This document shows, one piece after another, positions 12,101 to 27,100 of a DNA stretch of 64,000 nt. The notes below the pieces were generated by a model. It saw only the letters and a list, made by a program, of their open reading frames with translations, had not been told where the DNA came from and did not search any database. The stretch lies in contig CP136065.1 in NCBI GenBank assembly GCA_032622095.1, forward strand, positions 211,460,151 through 211,524,150. The letters are read 5' to 3'. This stretch comes from Siphonodentalium dalli (lineage: Eukaryota > Mollusca > Scaphopoda > Gadilida > Siphonodentaliidae). The translations under genes were made by a program, and so were the position numbers. How positions within the stretch are numbered: position 1 is the first letter of the stretch; each line of letters opens with the position of its first letter.

Positions 12101-15100
12101 GCTGTTACTTATCTGCTCTCAAACAGGCTGTGTGAGTCTCAATATCAATATACTTCTGTGCTGTTACTTCTCTGCTCTCAAACAGGCTGAGTAAGTCTCA
12201 ATATCAATATACTTCTGTGCTGTTACTTCTCTGCTCTCAAACGGGCTGAGTAAGTCTCAATATCAATATACTTCTGTGCTGTTACTTCTCTGCTCTCAAA
12301 CGGGCTGAGTAAGTCTCAATATCAATATACTTCTGTGCTGTTACTTCTCTGCTTTCAAACAGGCTGAGTAAGTCTCAATATCAATATACTTCTGTGCTGT
12401 TACTTCTCCGCTCTCAAACGGGCTGAGTAAGTCTCAATATCAATATACTTCTGTGCTGTTACTTCTCTGCTCTCAAACAGGCTGAGTAAGTCTCAATATC
12501 AATATACTTCTGTGCTGTTACTTCTCTGCTCTCAAACGGGCTGAGTAAGTCTCAATATCAATATACTTCTGTGCTGTTACTTCTCCGCTCTCAAACGGGC
12601 TGAGTAAGTCTCAATATCAATATACTTCTGTGTTGTTTCTTCTCTGCTTTCAAACAGGCTGAGTAAGTCTCAATATGAATATACTTCTGTGCTGTTACTT
12701 CTCTGCTCTCAAACAAGCTGAGTAAGTCTCAATATGAATATACTTCTGTGCTGTTACTTCTCTGCTCTCAAACAGGCTGAGTAAGTCTCAATATCAATAT
12801 ACTTCTGTGCTGTTACTTCTCTGCTCTCAAACAAGCTGAGTAAGTCTCAATATGAATATACTTCTGTGCTGTTACTTCTCTGCTCTCAAACAGGCTGAGT
12901 AAGTCTCAATATCAATATACTTCTGTGCTGTTACTTCTCTGCTCTCAAACAGGCTGAGTAAGTCTCAATATCAATATACTTCTGTGCTGTTACTTCTCTG
13001 CTCTCAAACAGGCTGAGTAAGTCTCAATATCAATATACTTCTGTGCTGTTACTTCTCTGCTCTCAAACAGGCTGAATAAGTCTCAATATCAATATACTTC
13101 TGTGCTGTTACTTCTCCGCTCTCAAACAGGCTGAGTAAGTCTCAATATGAATATACTTCTGTGCTGTTACTTCTCTGCTCTCAAACAGGCTGAGTGAGTC
13201 GCAATATCAATATACTTCTGTGTTGTTACTTCTCTGCTCTCAAACAGGCTGAGTAAGTCTCAATATCAATATACTTCTGTGCTGTTACTTCTCTGCTCTC
13301 AAACAGGCTGAGTAAGTCTCAATATGAATATACTTCTGTGCTGTTACTTCTCTGCTCTCAAACAGGCTGAGTAAGTCTCAATATGAATATACTTCTGTGC
13401 TGTTACTTCTCTGCTCTCAAACAGGCTGAGTAAGTCTCAATATGAATATACTTCTGTGCTGTTACTTCTCTGCTCTCAAACAGGCTGAGTAAGTCTCAAT
13501 ATGAATATACTTCTGTGTTGTTTCTTCTCTGCTCTCAAACAGGCTGAGTAAGTCTCAATATCAATATACTTCTGTGTTGTTTCTTCTCTGCTCTCAAACA
13601 GGCTGAGTGAGTCTCAATATGAATATACTTCTGTGCTGTTACTTCTCTGCTCTCAAACAGGCTGAGTGAGTCTCAATATCAATATACTTCTGTGCTGTTA
13701 CTTCTCTGCTCTCAAACAGGCTGAGTGAGTCTCAATATGAATATACTTCTGTGCTGTTACTTATCTGCTCTCAAACAGGCTGAGTGAGTCTCAATATGAA
13801 TATACTTCTGTGCTGTTACTTCTCTGCTCTCAAACAGGCTGAGTGAGTCTCAATATGAATATACTTCTGTGCTGTTACTTCTCTGCTTTCAAACAGGCTG
13901 AGTAAGTCTCAATATCAATATACTTCTGTGCTGTTACTTCTCTGCTCTCAAACAGGCTGAATAAGTCTCAATATCAATATACTTCTGTGCTGTTACTTCT
14001 CCGCTCTCAAACAGGCTGAGTAAGTCTCAATATCAATATACTTCTGTGCTGTTACTTATCTGCTCTCAAACAGGCTGTGTGAGTCTCAATATCAATATAC
14101 TTCTGTGCTGTTACTTCTCTGCTCTCAAACAGGCTGAGTAAGTCTCAATATCAATATACTTCTGTGCTGTTACTTCTCTGCTCTCAAACGGGCTGAGTAA
14201 GTCTCAATATCAATATACTTCTGTGCTGTTACTTCTCTGCTCTCAAACGGGCTGAGTAAGTCTCAATATCAATATACTTCTGTGCTGTTACTTCTCTGCT
14301 TTCAAACAGGCTGAGTAAGTCTCAATATCAATATACTTCTGTGCTGTTACTTCTCCGCTCTCAAACGGGCTGAGTAAGTCTCAATATCAATATACTTCTG
14401 TGCTGTTACTTCTCTGCTCTCAAACAGGCTGAGTAAGTCTCAATATCAATATACTTCTGTGCTGTTACTTCTCTGCTCTCAAACGGGCTGAGTAAGTCTC
14501 AATATCAATATACTTCTGTGCTGTTACTTCTCCGCTCTCAAACGGGCTGAGTAAGTCTCAATATCAATATACTTCTGTGTTGTTTCTTCTCTGCTTTCAA
14601 ACAGGCTGAGTAAGTCTCAATATGAATATACTTCTGTGCTGTTACTTCTCTGCTCTCAAACAAGCTGAGTAAGTCTCAATATGAATATACTTCTGTGCTG
14701 TTACTTCTCTGCTCTCAAACAGGCTGAGTAAGTCTCAATATCAATATACTTCTGTGCTGTTACTTCTCTGCTCTCAAACAAGCTGAGTAAGTCTCAATAT
14801 GAATATACTTCTGTGCTGTTACTTCTCTGCTCTCAAACAGGCTGAGTAAGTCTCAATATCAATATACTTCTGTGCTGTTACTTCTCTGCTCTCAAACAGG
14901 CTGAGTAAGTCTCAATATCAATATACTTCTGTGCTGTTACTTCTCTGCTCTCAAACAGGCTGAGTAAGTCTCAATATCAATATACTTCTGTGCTGTTACT
15001 TCTCTGCTCTCAAACAGGCTGAATAAGTCTCAATATCAATATACTTCTGTGCTGTTACTTCTCCGCTCTCAAACAGGCTGAGTAAGTCTCAATATGAATA

Positions 15101-18100
15101 TACTTCTGTGCTGTTACTTCTCTGCTCTCAAACAGGCTGAGTGAGTCGCAATATCAATATACTTCTGTGTTGTTACTTCTCTGCTCTCAAACAGGCTGAG
15201 TAAGTCTCAATATCAATATACTTCTGTGCTGTTACTTCTCTGCTCTCAAACAGGCTGAGTAAGTCTCAATATGAATATACTTCTGTGCTGTTACTTCTCT
15301 GCTCTCAAACAGGCTGAGTAAGTCTCAATATGAATATACTTCTGTGCTGTTACTTCTCTGCTCTCAAACAGGCTGAGTAAGTCTCAATATGAATATACTT
15401 CTGTGCTGTTACTTCTCTGCTCTCAAACAGGCTGAGTAAGTCTCAATATGAATATACTTCTGTGTTGTTTCTTCTCTGCTCTCAAACAGGCTGAGTAAGT
15501 CTCAATATCAATATACTTCTGTGTTGTTTCTTCTCTGCTCTCAAACAGGCTGAGTAAGTCTCAATATCAATATACTTCTGTGCTGTTACTTCTCTGCTCT
15601 CAAACAGGCTGAGTGAGTCTCAATATGAATATACTTCTGTGCTGTTACTTATCTGCTCTCAAACAGGCTGAGTGAGTCTCAATATGAATATACTTCTGTG
15701 CTGTTACTTCTCTGCTCTCAAACAGGCTGAGTGAGTCTCAATATCAATATACTTCTGTGCTGTTACTTCTCTGCTCTCAAACAGGCTGAGTGAGTCTCAA
15801 TATGAATATACTTCTGTGCTGTTACTTATCTGCTCTCAAACAGGCTGAGTGAGTCTCAATATGAATATACTTCTGTGCTGTTACTTCTCTGCTCTCAAAC
15901 AGGCTGAGTGAGTCTCAATATGAATATACTTCTGTGCTGTTACTTCTCTGCTCTCAAACAGGCTGAGTGAGTCTCAATATCAATATACTTCTGTGCTGTT
16001 ACTTCTCTGCTCTCAAACAGGCTGAGTGAGTCTCAATATGAATATACTTCTGTGCTGTTACTTATCTGCTCTCAAACAGGCTGAGTGAGTCTCAATATGA
16101 ATATACTTCTGTGCTGTTACTTCTCTGCTCTCAAACAGGCTGAGTGAGTCTCAATATGAATATACTTCTGTGCTGTTACTTCTCTGCTTTCAAACAGGCT
16201 GAGTAAGTCTCAATATCAATATACTTCTGTGCTGTTACTTCTCTGCTCTCAAACAGGCTGAATAAGTCTCAATATCAATATACTTCTGTGCTGTTACTTC
16301 TCCGCTCTCAAACAGGCTGAGTAAGTCTCAATATCAATATACTTCTGTGCTGTTACTTATCTGCTCTCAAACAGGCTGAGTAAGTCTCAATATGAATATA
16401 CTTCTGTGCTGTTACTTCTCTGCTCTCAAACAGGCTGAGTGAGTCGCAATATCAATATACTTCTGTGTTGTTACTTCTCTGCTCTCAAACAGGCTGAGTA
16501 AGTCTCAATATCAATATACTTCTGTGCTGTTACTTCTCTGCTCTCAAACAGGCTGAGTAAGTCTCAATATGAATATACTTCTGTGCTGTTACTTCTCTGC
16601 TCTCAAACAGGCTGAGTAAGTCTCAATATGAATATACTTCTGTGCTGTTACTTCTCTGCTCTCAAACAGGCTGAGTAAGTCTCAATATGAATATACTTCT
16701 GTGCTGTTACTTCTCTGCTCTCAAACAGGCTGAGTAAGTCTCAATATGAATATACTTCTGTGTTGTTTCTTCTCTGCTCTCAAACAGGCTGAGTAAGTCT
16801 CAATATGAATATACTTCTGTGTTGTTTCTTCTCTGCTCTCAAACAGGCTGAGTAAGTCTCAATATCAATATACTTCTGTGCTGTTACTTCTCTGCTCTCA
16901 AACAGGCTGAGTAAGTCTCAATATCAATATACTTCTGTGCTGTTACTTCTCTGCTTTCAAACAGGCTGAGTAAGTCTCAATATGAATATACTTCTGTGCT
17001 GTTACTTATCTGCTCTCAAACAGGCTGAGTGAGTCTCAATATGAATATACTTCTGTGCTGTTACTTATCTGCTCTCAAACAGGCTGAGTAAGTCTCAATA
17101 TCAATATACTTCTGTGCTGTTACTTCTCTGCTCTCAAACAGGCTGAGTAAGTCTCAATATCAATATACTTATGTGCTGTTACTTCTCTGCTCTCAAACAG
17201 GCTGAGTAAGTCTCAATATCAATATACTTCTGTGCTGTTACTTCTCCGCTCTCAAACAGGCTGAGTAAGTCTCAATATCAATATACTTCTGTGCTTTTAC
17301 TTCTCCGCTCTCAAACAGGCTGAGTAAGTCTCAATATCAATATACTTCTGTGCTGTTACTTCTCTGCTCTCAAACAGGCTGAGTAAGTCTCAATATCAAT
17401 ATACTTCTGTGCTGTTACTTCTCTGCTCTCAAACAGGCTGAGTAAGTCTCAATATGAATATACTTCTGTGCTGTTACTTCTCTGCTCTCAAACGGGCTGA
17501 GTAAGTCTCAATATCAATATACTTCTGTGCTGTTACTTCTCTGCTCTCAAACAGGCTGAGTAAGTCTCAATATCAATATACTTCTGTGCTGTTACTTCTC
17601 TGCTCTCAAACAGGCTGAGTGAGTTGCAATATCAATATACTTCTGTGTTGTTACTTCTCTGCTCTCAAACAGGCTGAGTAAGTCTCAATATGAATATACT
17701 TCTGTGCTGTTACTTCTCTGCTCTCAAACAGGCTGAGTAAGTCTCAATATCAATATACTTCTGTGCTGTTACTTCTCTGCTCTCAAACAGGCTGAGTGAG
17801 TCTCAATATCAATATACTTCTGTGCTGTTACTTCTCTGCTCTCAAACAGGCTGAGTGAGTCGCAATATCAATATACTTCTGTGCTGTTACTTCTCTGCTC
17901 TCAAACAGGCTGAGTAAGTCTCAATATCAATATACTTCTGTGTCGTTACTTCGCTGCTCTCAAACAGGCTGAGTAAGTCTCAATATCAATATACTTCTGT
18001 GCTGTTACTTCTCTGCTCTCAAACAGGCTGAGTGAGTCTCAATATGAATATACTTATGTGCTGTTACTTCTCTGCTCTCAAACAGGCTGAGTAAGTCTCA

Positions 18101-21100
18101 ATATCAATATACTTCTGTGCTGTTACTTCTCTGCTCTCAAACAGGCTGAGTAAGTCTCAATATGAATATACTTATGTGCTGTTACTTCTCTGCTCTCAAA
18201 CAGGCTGAGTAAGTCTCAATATGAATATACTTCTGTGCTGTTACTTCTCTGCTCTCAAACAGGCTGAGTAAGTCTCAATATCAATATACTTCTGTGCTGT
18301 TACTTCTCTGCTCTCAAACAGGCTGAGTAAGTCTCAATATCAATATACTTCTGTGCTGTTACTTCTCTGCTCTCAAACAGGCTGAGTAAGTCTCAATATC
18401 AATATACTTCTGTGCTGTTACTTCTCTGCTCTCAAACAGGCTGAGTAAGTCTCAATATCAATATAGTTCTGTGCTGTTACTTCTCTGCTCTCAAACAGGC
18501 TGAGTAAGTCTCAATATCAATATACTTCTGTGCTGTTACTTCTCTGCTCTCAAACAGGCTGAGTAAGTCTCAATATCAATATACTTCTGTGCTGTTACTT
18601 CTCTGCTCTCAAACAGGCTGAGTAAGTCTCAATATCAATATACTTCTGTGCTGTTACTTCTCTGCTCTCAAACAGGCTGAGTAAGTCTCAATATGAATAT
18701 ACTTCTGTGCTGTTACTTCTCTGCACTCAAACAGGCTGAGTAAGTCTCAATATCAATATACTTCTGTGCTGTTACTTCTCTGCACTCAAACAGGCTGAGT
18801 AAGTCTCAATATCAATATACTTCTGTGCTGTTACTTCTCTGCTCTCAAACAGGCTGAGTAAGTCTCAATATCAATATACTTCTGTGCTGTTACTTCTCTG
18901 CTCTCAAACAGGCTGAGTAAGTCTCAATATGAATATACTTCTGTGCTGTTACTTCTCTGCTCTCAAACAGGCTGAGTAAGTCTCAATATGAATATACTTC
19001 TGTGCTGTTACTTCTCTGCTCTCAAACAGGCTGAGTAAGTCTCAATATCAATATACTTCTGTGCTGTTACTTCTCTGCTCTCAAACAGGCTGAGTAAGTC
19101 TCAATATCAATATACTTCTGTGCTGTTACTTCTCTGCTCTCAAACAGGCTGAGTAAGTCTCAATATGAATATACTTCTGTGCTGTTACTTCTCTGCTCTC
19201 AAACAGGCTGAGTAAGTCTCAATATGAATATACTTCTGTGCTGTTACTTCTCTGCACTCAAACAGGCTGAGTAAGTCTCAATATCAATATACTTCTGTGC
19301 TGTTACTTCTCTGCACTCAAACAGGCTGAGTAAGTCTCAATATCAATATACTTCTGTGCTGTTACTTCTCTGCTCTCAAACAGGCTGAGTAAGTCTCAAT
19401 ATGAATATACTTCTGTGCTGTTACTTCTCTGCTCTCAAACAGGCTGAGTAAGTCTCAATATGAATATACTTCTGTGCTGTTACTTCTCTGCTCTCAAACA
19501 GGCTGAGTAAGTCTCAATATGAATATACTTCTGTGCTGTTACTTCTCTGCTCTCAAACAGGCTGAGTAAGTCTCAATATGAATATACTTCTGTGCTGTTA
19601 CTTCTCTGCTCTCAAACAGGCTGAGTAAGTCTCAATATCAATATACTTCTGTGCTGTTACTTCTCTGCTCTCAAACAGGCTGAGTAAGTCTCAATATCAA
19701 TATACTTCTGTGCTGTTACTTCTCTGCTCTCAAACAGGCTGAGTAAGTCTCAATATCAATATACTTCTGTGCTGTTACTTCTCTGCTCTCAAACAGGCTG
19801 AGTGAGTCTCAATATCAATATACTTCTGTGCTGTTACTTCTCTGCTCTCAAACAGGCTGAGTTAGTCTCAATATCAATATACTTATGTGCTGTTACTTCT
19901 CTGCTCTCAAACAGCCTGAGTAAGTCTCAATATCAATATACTTCTGTGCTGTTACTTCTCTGCTCTCAAACAGGCTGAGTAAGTCTCAATATCAATATAC
20001 TTATGTGCTGTTACTTCTCTGCTCTCAAACAGGCTGAGTAAGTCTTAATATCAATATACTTCTGTGCTGTTACTTCTCTGCTCTCAAACAGGCTGATTAA
20101 GTCTCAATATCAATATACTTCTGTGCTGTTACTTCTCTGCTCTCAAACAGGCTGAGTAAGTCTCAATATGAATATACTTCTGTGCTGTTACTTCTCTGCA
20201 CTCAAACAGGCTGAGTGAGTCTCAATATCAATATACTTCTGTGCTGTTACTTCTCTGCTCTCTAACAGGCTGAGTAAGTCTCAATATGAATATACTTCTG
20301 TGCTGTTACTTCTCTGCACTCAAACAGGCTGAGTAAGTCTCAATATCAATATACTTCTGTGCTGTTACTTCTCTGCTCTCAAACAGGCTGAGTGAGTCTC
20401 AATATCAATATACTTCTGTGCTGTTACTTCTTTGCTCTCAAACAGGCTGAGTAAGTCTCAATATCAATATACTTCTGTGCTGTTACTTCTCTGCTCAAAA
20501 ACAGGCTGAGTAAAGTCTCAATATCAATATACTTCTGTGCTGTTACTTCTCTGCTCTCAAACAGGCTGATTAAGTCTCAATATCAATATACTTCTGTGCT
20601 GTTACTTCTCTGCTCAAAAACAGGCTGAGTAAAGTCTCAATATGAATATACTTCTGTGCTGTTACTTCTCTGCTCTCAAAAACAGGCTGAGTAAGTCTCA
20701 ATATGAATATACTTCTGTGCTGTTACTTCTCTGCTCTCAAATAGGCTGAGTAAGTCTCAATATGAATATACTTCTGTGCTGTTACTTCTCTGCTCTCAAA
20801 CAGGCTGAGTAAGTCTCAATATCAATATACTTCTGTGCTGTTACTTCTCTGCTCTCAAACAGGCTGAGTAAGTCTCAATATCAATATACTTCTGTGCTGT
20901 TACTTCTCTGCTCTCAAACAGGCTGAGTAAGTCTCAATATGAATATACTTCTGTGCTGTTACTTCTCTGCTCTCAAACAGGCTGAGTAAGTCGCAATATG
21001 AATATACTTCTGTGCTGTTACTTCTCTGCTCTCAAACAGGCTGAGTAAGTCTCAATATGAATATACTTCTGTGCTGTTACTTCTCTGCTCTCAAACAGGC

Positions 21101-24100
21101 TGAGTAAGTCTCAATATCAATATACTTCTGTGCCGTTACTTCTCTGCTCTCAAACAGGCTGAGTAAGTCTCAATATTCTCAAACAGGCTGAGTAAGTCTC
21201 AATATTCTCAAACAGGCTGAGTAAGTCTCAATATGAATATACTTCTGTGCTGTTACTTCTCTGCTCTCAAACAGGCTGAGTAAGTCTCAATATCAATATA
21301 CTTCTGTGCTGTTACTTCTCTGCTCAAAAACAGGCTGAGTAAAGTCTCAATATACTTCTGTGCTGTTACTTCTCTTCTCTCAAACAGGCTGAGTAAGTCT
21401 CAATATCAATATACTTCTGTGCTGTTACTTCTCTGCTCAAAAACAGGCTGAGTAAAGTCTCAATATGAATATACTTCTGTGCTGTTACTTCTCTGCTCTC
21501 AAAAACAGGCTGAGTAAGTCTCAATATGAATATACTTCTGTGCTGTTACTTCTCTGCTCAAAAACAGGCTGAGTAAAGTCTCAATATGAATATACTTCTG
21601 TGCTGTTACTTCTCTGCTCTCAAACAGGCTGAGTAAGTCTCAATATGAATATACTTCTGTGCTGTTACTTCTCTGCTCTCAAACAGGCTGAGTAAGTCTC
21701 AATATCAATATACTTCTGTGCTGTTACTTCTCTGCTCTCAAACAGGCTGAGTAAGTCTCAATATCAATATACTTCTGTGCTGTTACTTCTCTGCTCTCAA
21801 ACAGGCTGAGTAAGTCTCAATATGAATATACTTCTGTGCTGTTACTTCTCTGCTCTCAAACAGGCTGAGTAAGTCTCAATATCAATATACTTCTGTGCTG
21901 TTACTTCTCTGCTCTCAAACAGGCTGAGTAAGTCTCAATATGAATATACTTCTGTGCTGTTACTTCTCTGCTCTCAAACAGGCTGAGTAAGTCTCAATAT
22001 GAATATACTTCTGTTCTGTTACTTCTCTGCACTCAAACAGGCTGAGTAAGTCTCAATATCAATATACTTCTGTGCTGTTACTTCTCTGCACTCAAACAGG
22101 CTGAGTAAGTCTCAATATCAATATACTTCTGTGCTGTTACTTCTCTGCTCTCAAACAGGCTGAGTAAGTCTCAATATCAATATACTTCTGTGCTGTTACT
22201 TCTCTGCTCTCAAACAGGCTGATTAAGTCTCAATATCAATATACTTCTGTGCTGTTACTTCTCTGCTCTCAAACAGGCTGAGTAAGTCTCAATATGAATA
22301 TACTTCTGTGCTGTTACTTCTCTGCTCTCAAACAGGCTGAGTAAGTCTCAATATCAATATACTTCTGTGCTGTTACTTCTCTGCTCTCAAACAGGCTGAG
22401 TAAGTCTCAATATCAATATACTTCTGTGCTGTTACTTCTCTGCTCTCAAACAGGCTGAGTAAGTCTCAATATCAATATACTTCTGTGCTGTTACTTCTCT
22501 GCTCTCAAACAGGCTGAGTAAGTTTCAATATGAATATACTTCTGTGCTGTTACTTCTCTGCTCTCAAACAGGCTGAGTAAGTCTCAATATCAATATACTT
22601 CTGTGCTGTTACTTCTCTGCTCTCAAACAGGCTGAGTAAGTCTCAATATCAATATACTTCTGTGCTGTTACTTCTCTGCTCTCAAACAGGCTGAGTAAGT
22701 CTCAATATCAATATACTTCTGTGCTGTTACTTCTCTGCTCTCAAACAGGCTGAGTGAGTCTCAATGTCATTATACTTCTGTGCTGTTACTTCTCTGCTCT
22801 CAATCAGGCTGAGTAAGTCTCAATATCAATATACTTCTGTGCTGTTACTTCTCTGCTCTCAAACAGGCTGAGTAAGTCTCAATATGAATATACTTCTGTG
22901 CTGTTACTTCTCTGCTCTCAAACAGGCTGAGTAAGTCTCAATATGAATATACTTCTGTGCTGTTACTTCTCTGCTCTCAAACAGGCTGAGTAAGTCTCAA
23001 TATGAATATACTTCTGTGCTGTTACTTCTCTGCTCTCAAACAGGCTGAGTAAGTCTCAATATCAATATACTTCTGTGCCGTTACTTCTCTGCTCTCAAAC
23101 AGGCTGAGTAAGTCTCAATATTCTCAAACAGGCTGAGTAAGTCTCAATATTCTCAAACAGGCTGAGTAAGTCTCAATATGAATATACTTCTGTGCTGTTA
23201 CTTCTCTGCTCTCAAACAGGCTGAGTAAGTCTCAATATCAATATACTTCTGTGCTGTTACTTCTCTGCTCAAAAACAGGCTGAGTAAAGTCTCAATATAC
23301 TTCTGTGCTGTTACTTCTCTTCTCTCAAACAGGCTGAGTAAGTCTCAATATCAATATACTTCTGTGCTGTTACTTCTCTGCTCAAAAACAGGCTGAGTAA
23401 AGTCTCAATATGAATATACTTCTGTGCTGTTACTTCTCTGCTCTCAAAAACAGGCTGAGTAAGTCTCAATATGAATATACTTCTGTGCTGTTACTTCTCT
23501 GCTCAAAAACAGGCTGAGTAAAGTCTCAATATGAATATACTTCTGTGCTGTTACTTCTCTGCTCTCAAACAGGCTGAGTAAGTCTCAATATGAATATACT
23601 TCTGTGCTGTTACTTCTCTGCTCTCAAACAGGCTGAGTAAGTCTTAATATCAATATACTTCTGTGCTGTTACTTCTCTGCTCTCAAACAGGCTGAGTAAG
23701 TCTCAATATCAATATACTTCTGTGCTGTTACTTCTCTGCCCTGAAACAGGCTGAGTAAGTCTCAATATGAATATACTTCTGTGCTGTTACTTCTCTGCTC
23801 TCAAACAGGCTGAGTAAGTCTCAATATCAATATACTTCTGTGCTGTTACTTCTCTGCTCTCAAACAGGCTGAGTAAGTCTCAATATCAATATACTTATGT
23901 GCTGTTACTTCTCTGCTCTCAAACAGGCTGAGTAAGTCTCAATATGAATATACTTCTGTGCTGTTACTTCTCTGCTCTCAAACAGGCTGAGTAAGTCTCA
24001 ATATCAATATACTTATGTGCTGTTACTTCTCTGCTCTCAAACAGCCTGAGTAAGTCTCAATATCAATATACTTCTGTGCTGTTACTTCTCTGCTCTCAAA

Positions 24101-27100
24101 CAGGCTGAGTAAGTCTCAATATCAATATACTTATGTGCTGTTACTTCTCTGCTCTCAAACAGGCTGAGTAAGTCTTAATATCAATATACTTCTGTGCTGT
24201 TACTTCTCTGCTCTCAAACAGGCTGATTAAGTCTCAATATCAATATACTTCTGTGCTGTTACTTCTCTGCTCTCAAACAGGCTGAGTAAGTCTCAATATG
24301 AATATACTTCTGTGCTGTTACTTCTCTGCACTCAAACAGGCTGAGTGAGTCTCAATATCAATATACTTCTGTGCTGTTACTTCTCTGCTCTCTAACAGGC
24401 TGAGTAAGTCTCAATATGAATATACTTCTGTGCTGTTACTTCTCTGCACTCAAACAGGCTGAGTAAGTCTCAATATCAATATACTTCTGTGCTGTTACTT
24501 CTCTGCTCTCAAACAGGCTGAGTGAGTCTCAATATCAATATACTTCTGTGCTGTTACTTCTTTGCTCTCAAACAGGCTGAGTAAGTCTCAATATCAATAT
24601 ACTTCTGTGCTGTTACTTCTCTGCTCAAAAACAGGCTGAGTAAAGTCTCAATATCAATATACTTCTGTGCTGTTACTTCTCTGCTCTCAAACAGGCTGAT
24701 TAAGTCTCAATATCAATATACTTCTGTGCTGTTACTTCTCTGCTCAAAAACAGGCTGAGTAAGTCTCAATATGAATATACTTCTGTGCTGTTACTTCTCT
24801 GCTCTCAAACAGGCTGAGTAAGTCTCAATATGAATATACTTCTGTGCTGTTACTTCTCTGCTCTCAAATAGGCTGAGTAAGTCTCAATATGAATATACTT
24901 CTGTGCTGTTACTTCTCTGCTCTCAAACAGGCTGAGTGAGTCTCAATGTCATTATACTTCTGTGCTGTTACTTCTCTGCTCTCAATCAGGCTGAGTAAGT
25001 CTCAATATCAATATACTTCTGTGCTGTTACTTCTCTGCTCTCAAACAGGCTGAGTAAGTCTCAATATGAATATACTTCTGTGCTGTTACTTCTCTGCTCT
25101 CAAACAGGCTGAGTAAGTCTCAATATCAATATACTTCTGTGCTGTTACTTCTCTGCTCTCAAACAGGCTGAGTGAGTCTCAATATCAATATACTTCTGTG
25201 CTGTTACTTCTCTGCTCTCAAACAGGCTGAGTTAGTCTCAATATCAATATACTTCTGTGCTGTTACTTCTCTGCTCTCAAACAGCCTGAGTAAGTCTCAA
25301 TATGAATATACTTCTGTGCTGTTACTTCTCTGCTCTCAAACAGGCTGAGTAAGTCTCAATATCAATATACTTATGTGCTGTTACTTCTCTGCTCTCAAAC
25401 AGGCTGAGTAAGTCTTAATATCAATATACTTCTGTGCTGTTACTTCTCTGCTCTCAAACAGGCTGAGTAAGTCTCAATATCAATATACTTCTGTGCTGTT
25501 ACTTCTCTGCTCTCAAACAGGCTGAGTAAGTCTCAATATGAATATACTTCTGTGCTGTTACTTCTCTGCTCTCAAACAGGCTGAGTAAGTCTCAATATCA
25601 ATATACTTCTGTGCTATTACTTCTCTGCTCTCAAACAGGCTGAGTAAGTCTCAATATCAATATACTTCTGTGCTGTTACTTCTCTGCACTCAAACAGGCT
25701 GAGTAAGTCTCAATATCAATATACTTCTGCGCTGTTACTTCTCTGCTCTCAAACATGCTGAGTAAGTCTTAATATCAATATACTTCTGTGCTGTTACTTC
25801 TCTGCACTCAAACAGGCTGAGTAAGTCTCAATATGAATATACTTCTGTGCTGTTACTTCTCTGCTCTCAAACAGGCTGAGTAAGTCTTAATATCAATATA
25901 CTTCTGTGCTGTTACTTCTCTGCTCTCAAACAGGCTGAGTAAGTCTTAATATCAATATACTTCTGTGCTGTTACTTCTCTGCACTCAAACAGGCTGAGTA
26001 AGTCTCAATATCAATATACTTCTGCGCTGTTACTTCTCTGCTCTCAAACATGCTGAGTAAGTCTCAATATCAATATACTCGTTGAATGTCATTGTAATAG
26101 GCCTACCAGTTGGCAAATCCTTAAAAAGGAAAACACTTTCTGTTTAAAAATTGATTTAAGATGATTTTTTTTTTTTTAGGTGTGATGTTACATATTGGTT
26201 GGAATATGAATACTATTGAATTGAAAGAGAACATTAATTGTGTGTCGATCAACATTGATCAGAAAACAGTATATATTAGAATGAAATTGTCTCATATTGA
26301 ATATAAGAAAGACTATATATTGGTTTGTAAATGAACACCATTGGTTGTGAATTAATATATTGATTTAGAAAAGATTTCTATTCAAATGGAATATACATAT
26401 ATTGAATGCTTGGTGCATGCAATTAGTTAAACATTCCACTATAATTTTTATTTTATGTATTTTCCGACCCAACGCCTGCCCATAAATGTGTTTAGGTGCC
26501 ACAAGTTGATGTAGCTCTTCAATAATTATATCGGTTCAATCGGAGGAACAATAATTATTTAAAATGACGGTAGTTGCTGTCAGGATTCATTTCTTGTCAA
26601 TTATGTACAACCTGCAACAGGGAAAGAAAAAATATAATCTCGGTTATCTAAAAACAACCACGGAAGTCTTTGAAATGGCCGCTGTCAACTCACAAGAATA
26701 AATTTCCATTAAACCACTTAATTGTGGCAAATTTCATGAGCATTTGGCAAACAACATCTCAGACTATGCAGTGAAACAATGACCGTGCAGTGAAGCAATG
26801 GAACTTGAGACTAAAATGACTTGAAGACACATTCTTGAGCTGAAAAATAAATCAGAATTTTGAAATGCTGTTACTTGTTGGTACATGTACTGTTATTCTT
26901 CGCTGCCATGATGATATTTGTTTATGTTGACCTCCAATATTTCAGATTGGTAGCAGAAGACACCCTACACATGGCCCTCACATGGCTGTTTGAATACCAG
27001 CCCGATACCACATGTCCCTTTATGGTTAAACCAGTCGTCTTCTTCATATCTGTGAGTTACAATATTAAAGACATATTATGGACTTGTTCGGGTGAGTTAA

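Noticed and set aside
3071-26079. CRISPR-like appearance of regular ~59-bp repeats
   Set aside because: There are no distinct spacers: the whole 59-bp period is conserved, and the context is a eukaryotic intron.
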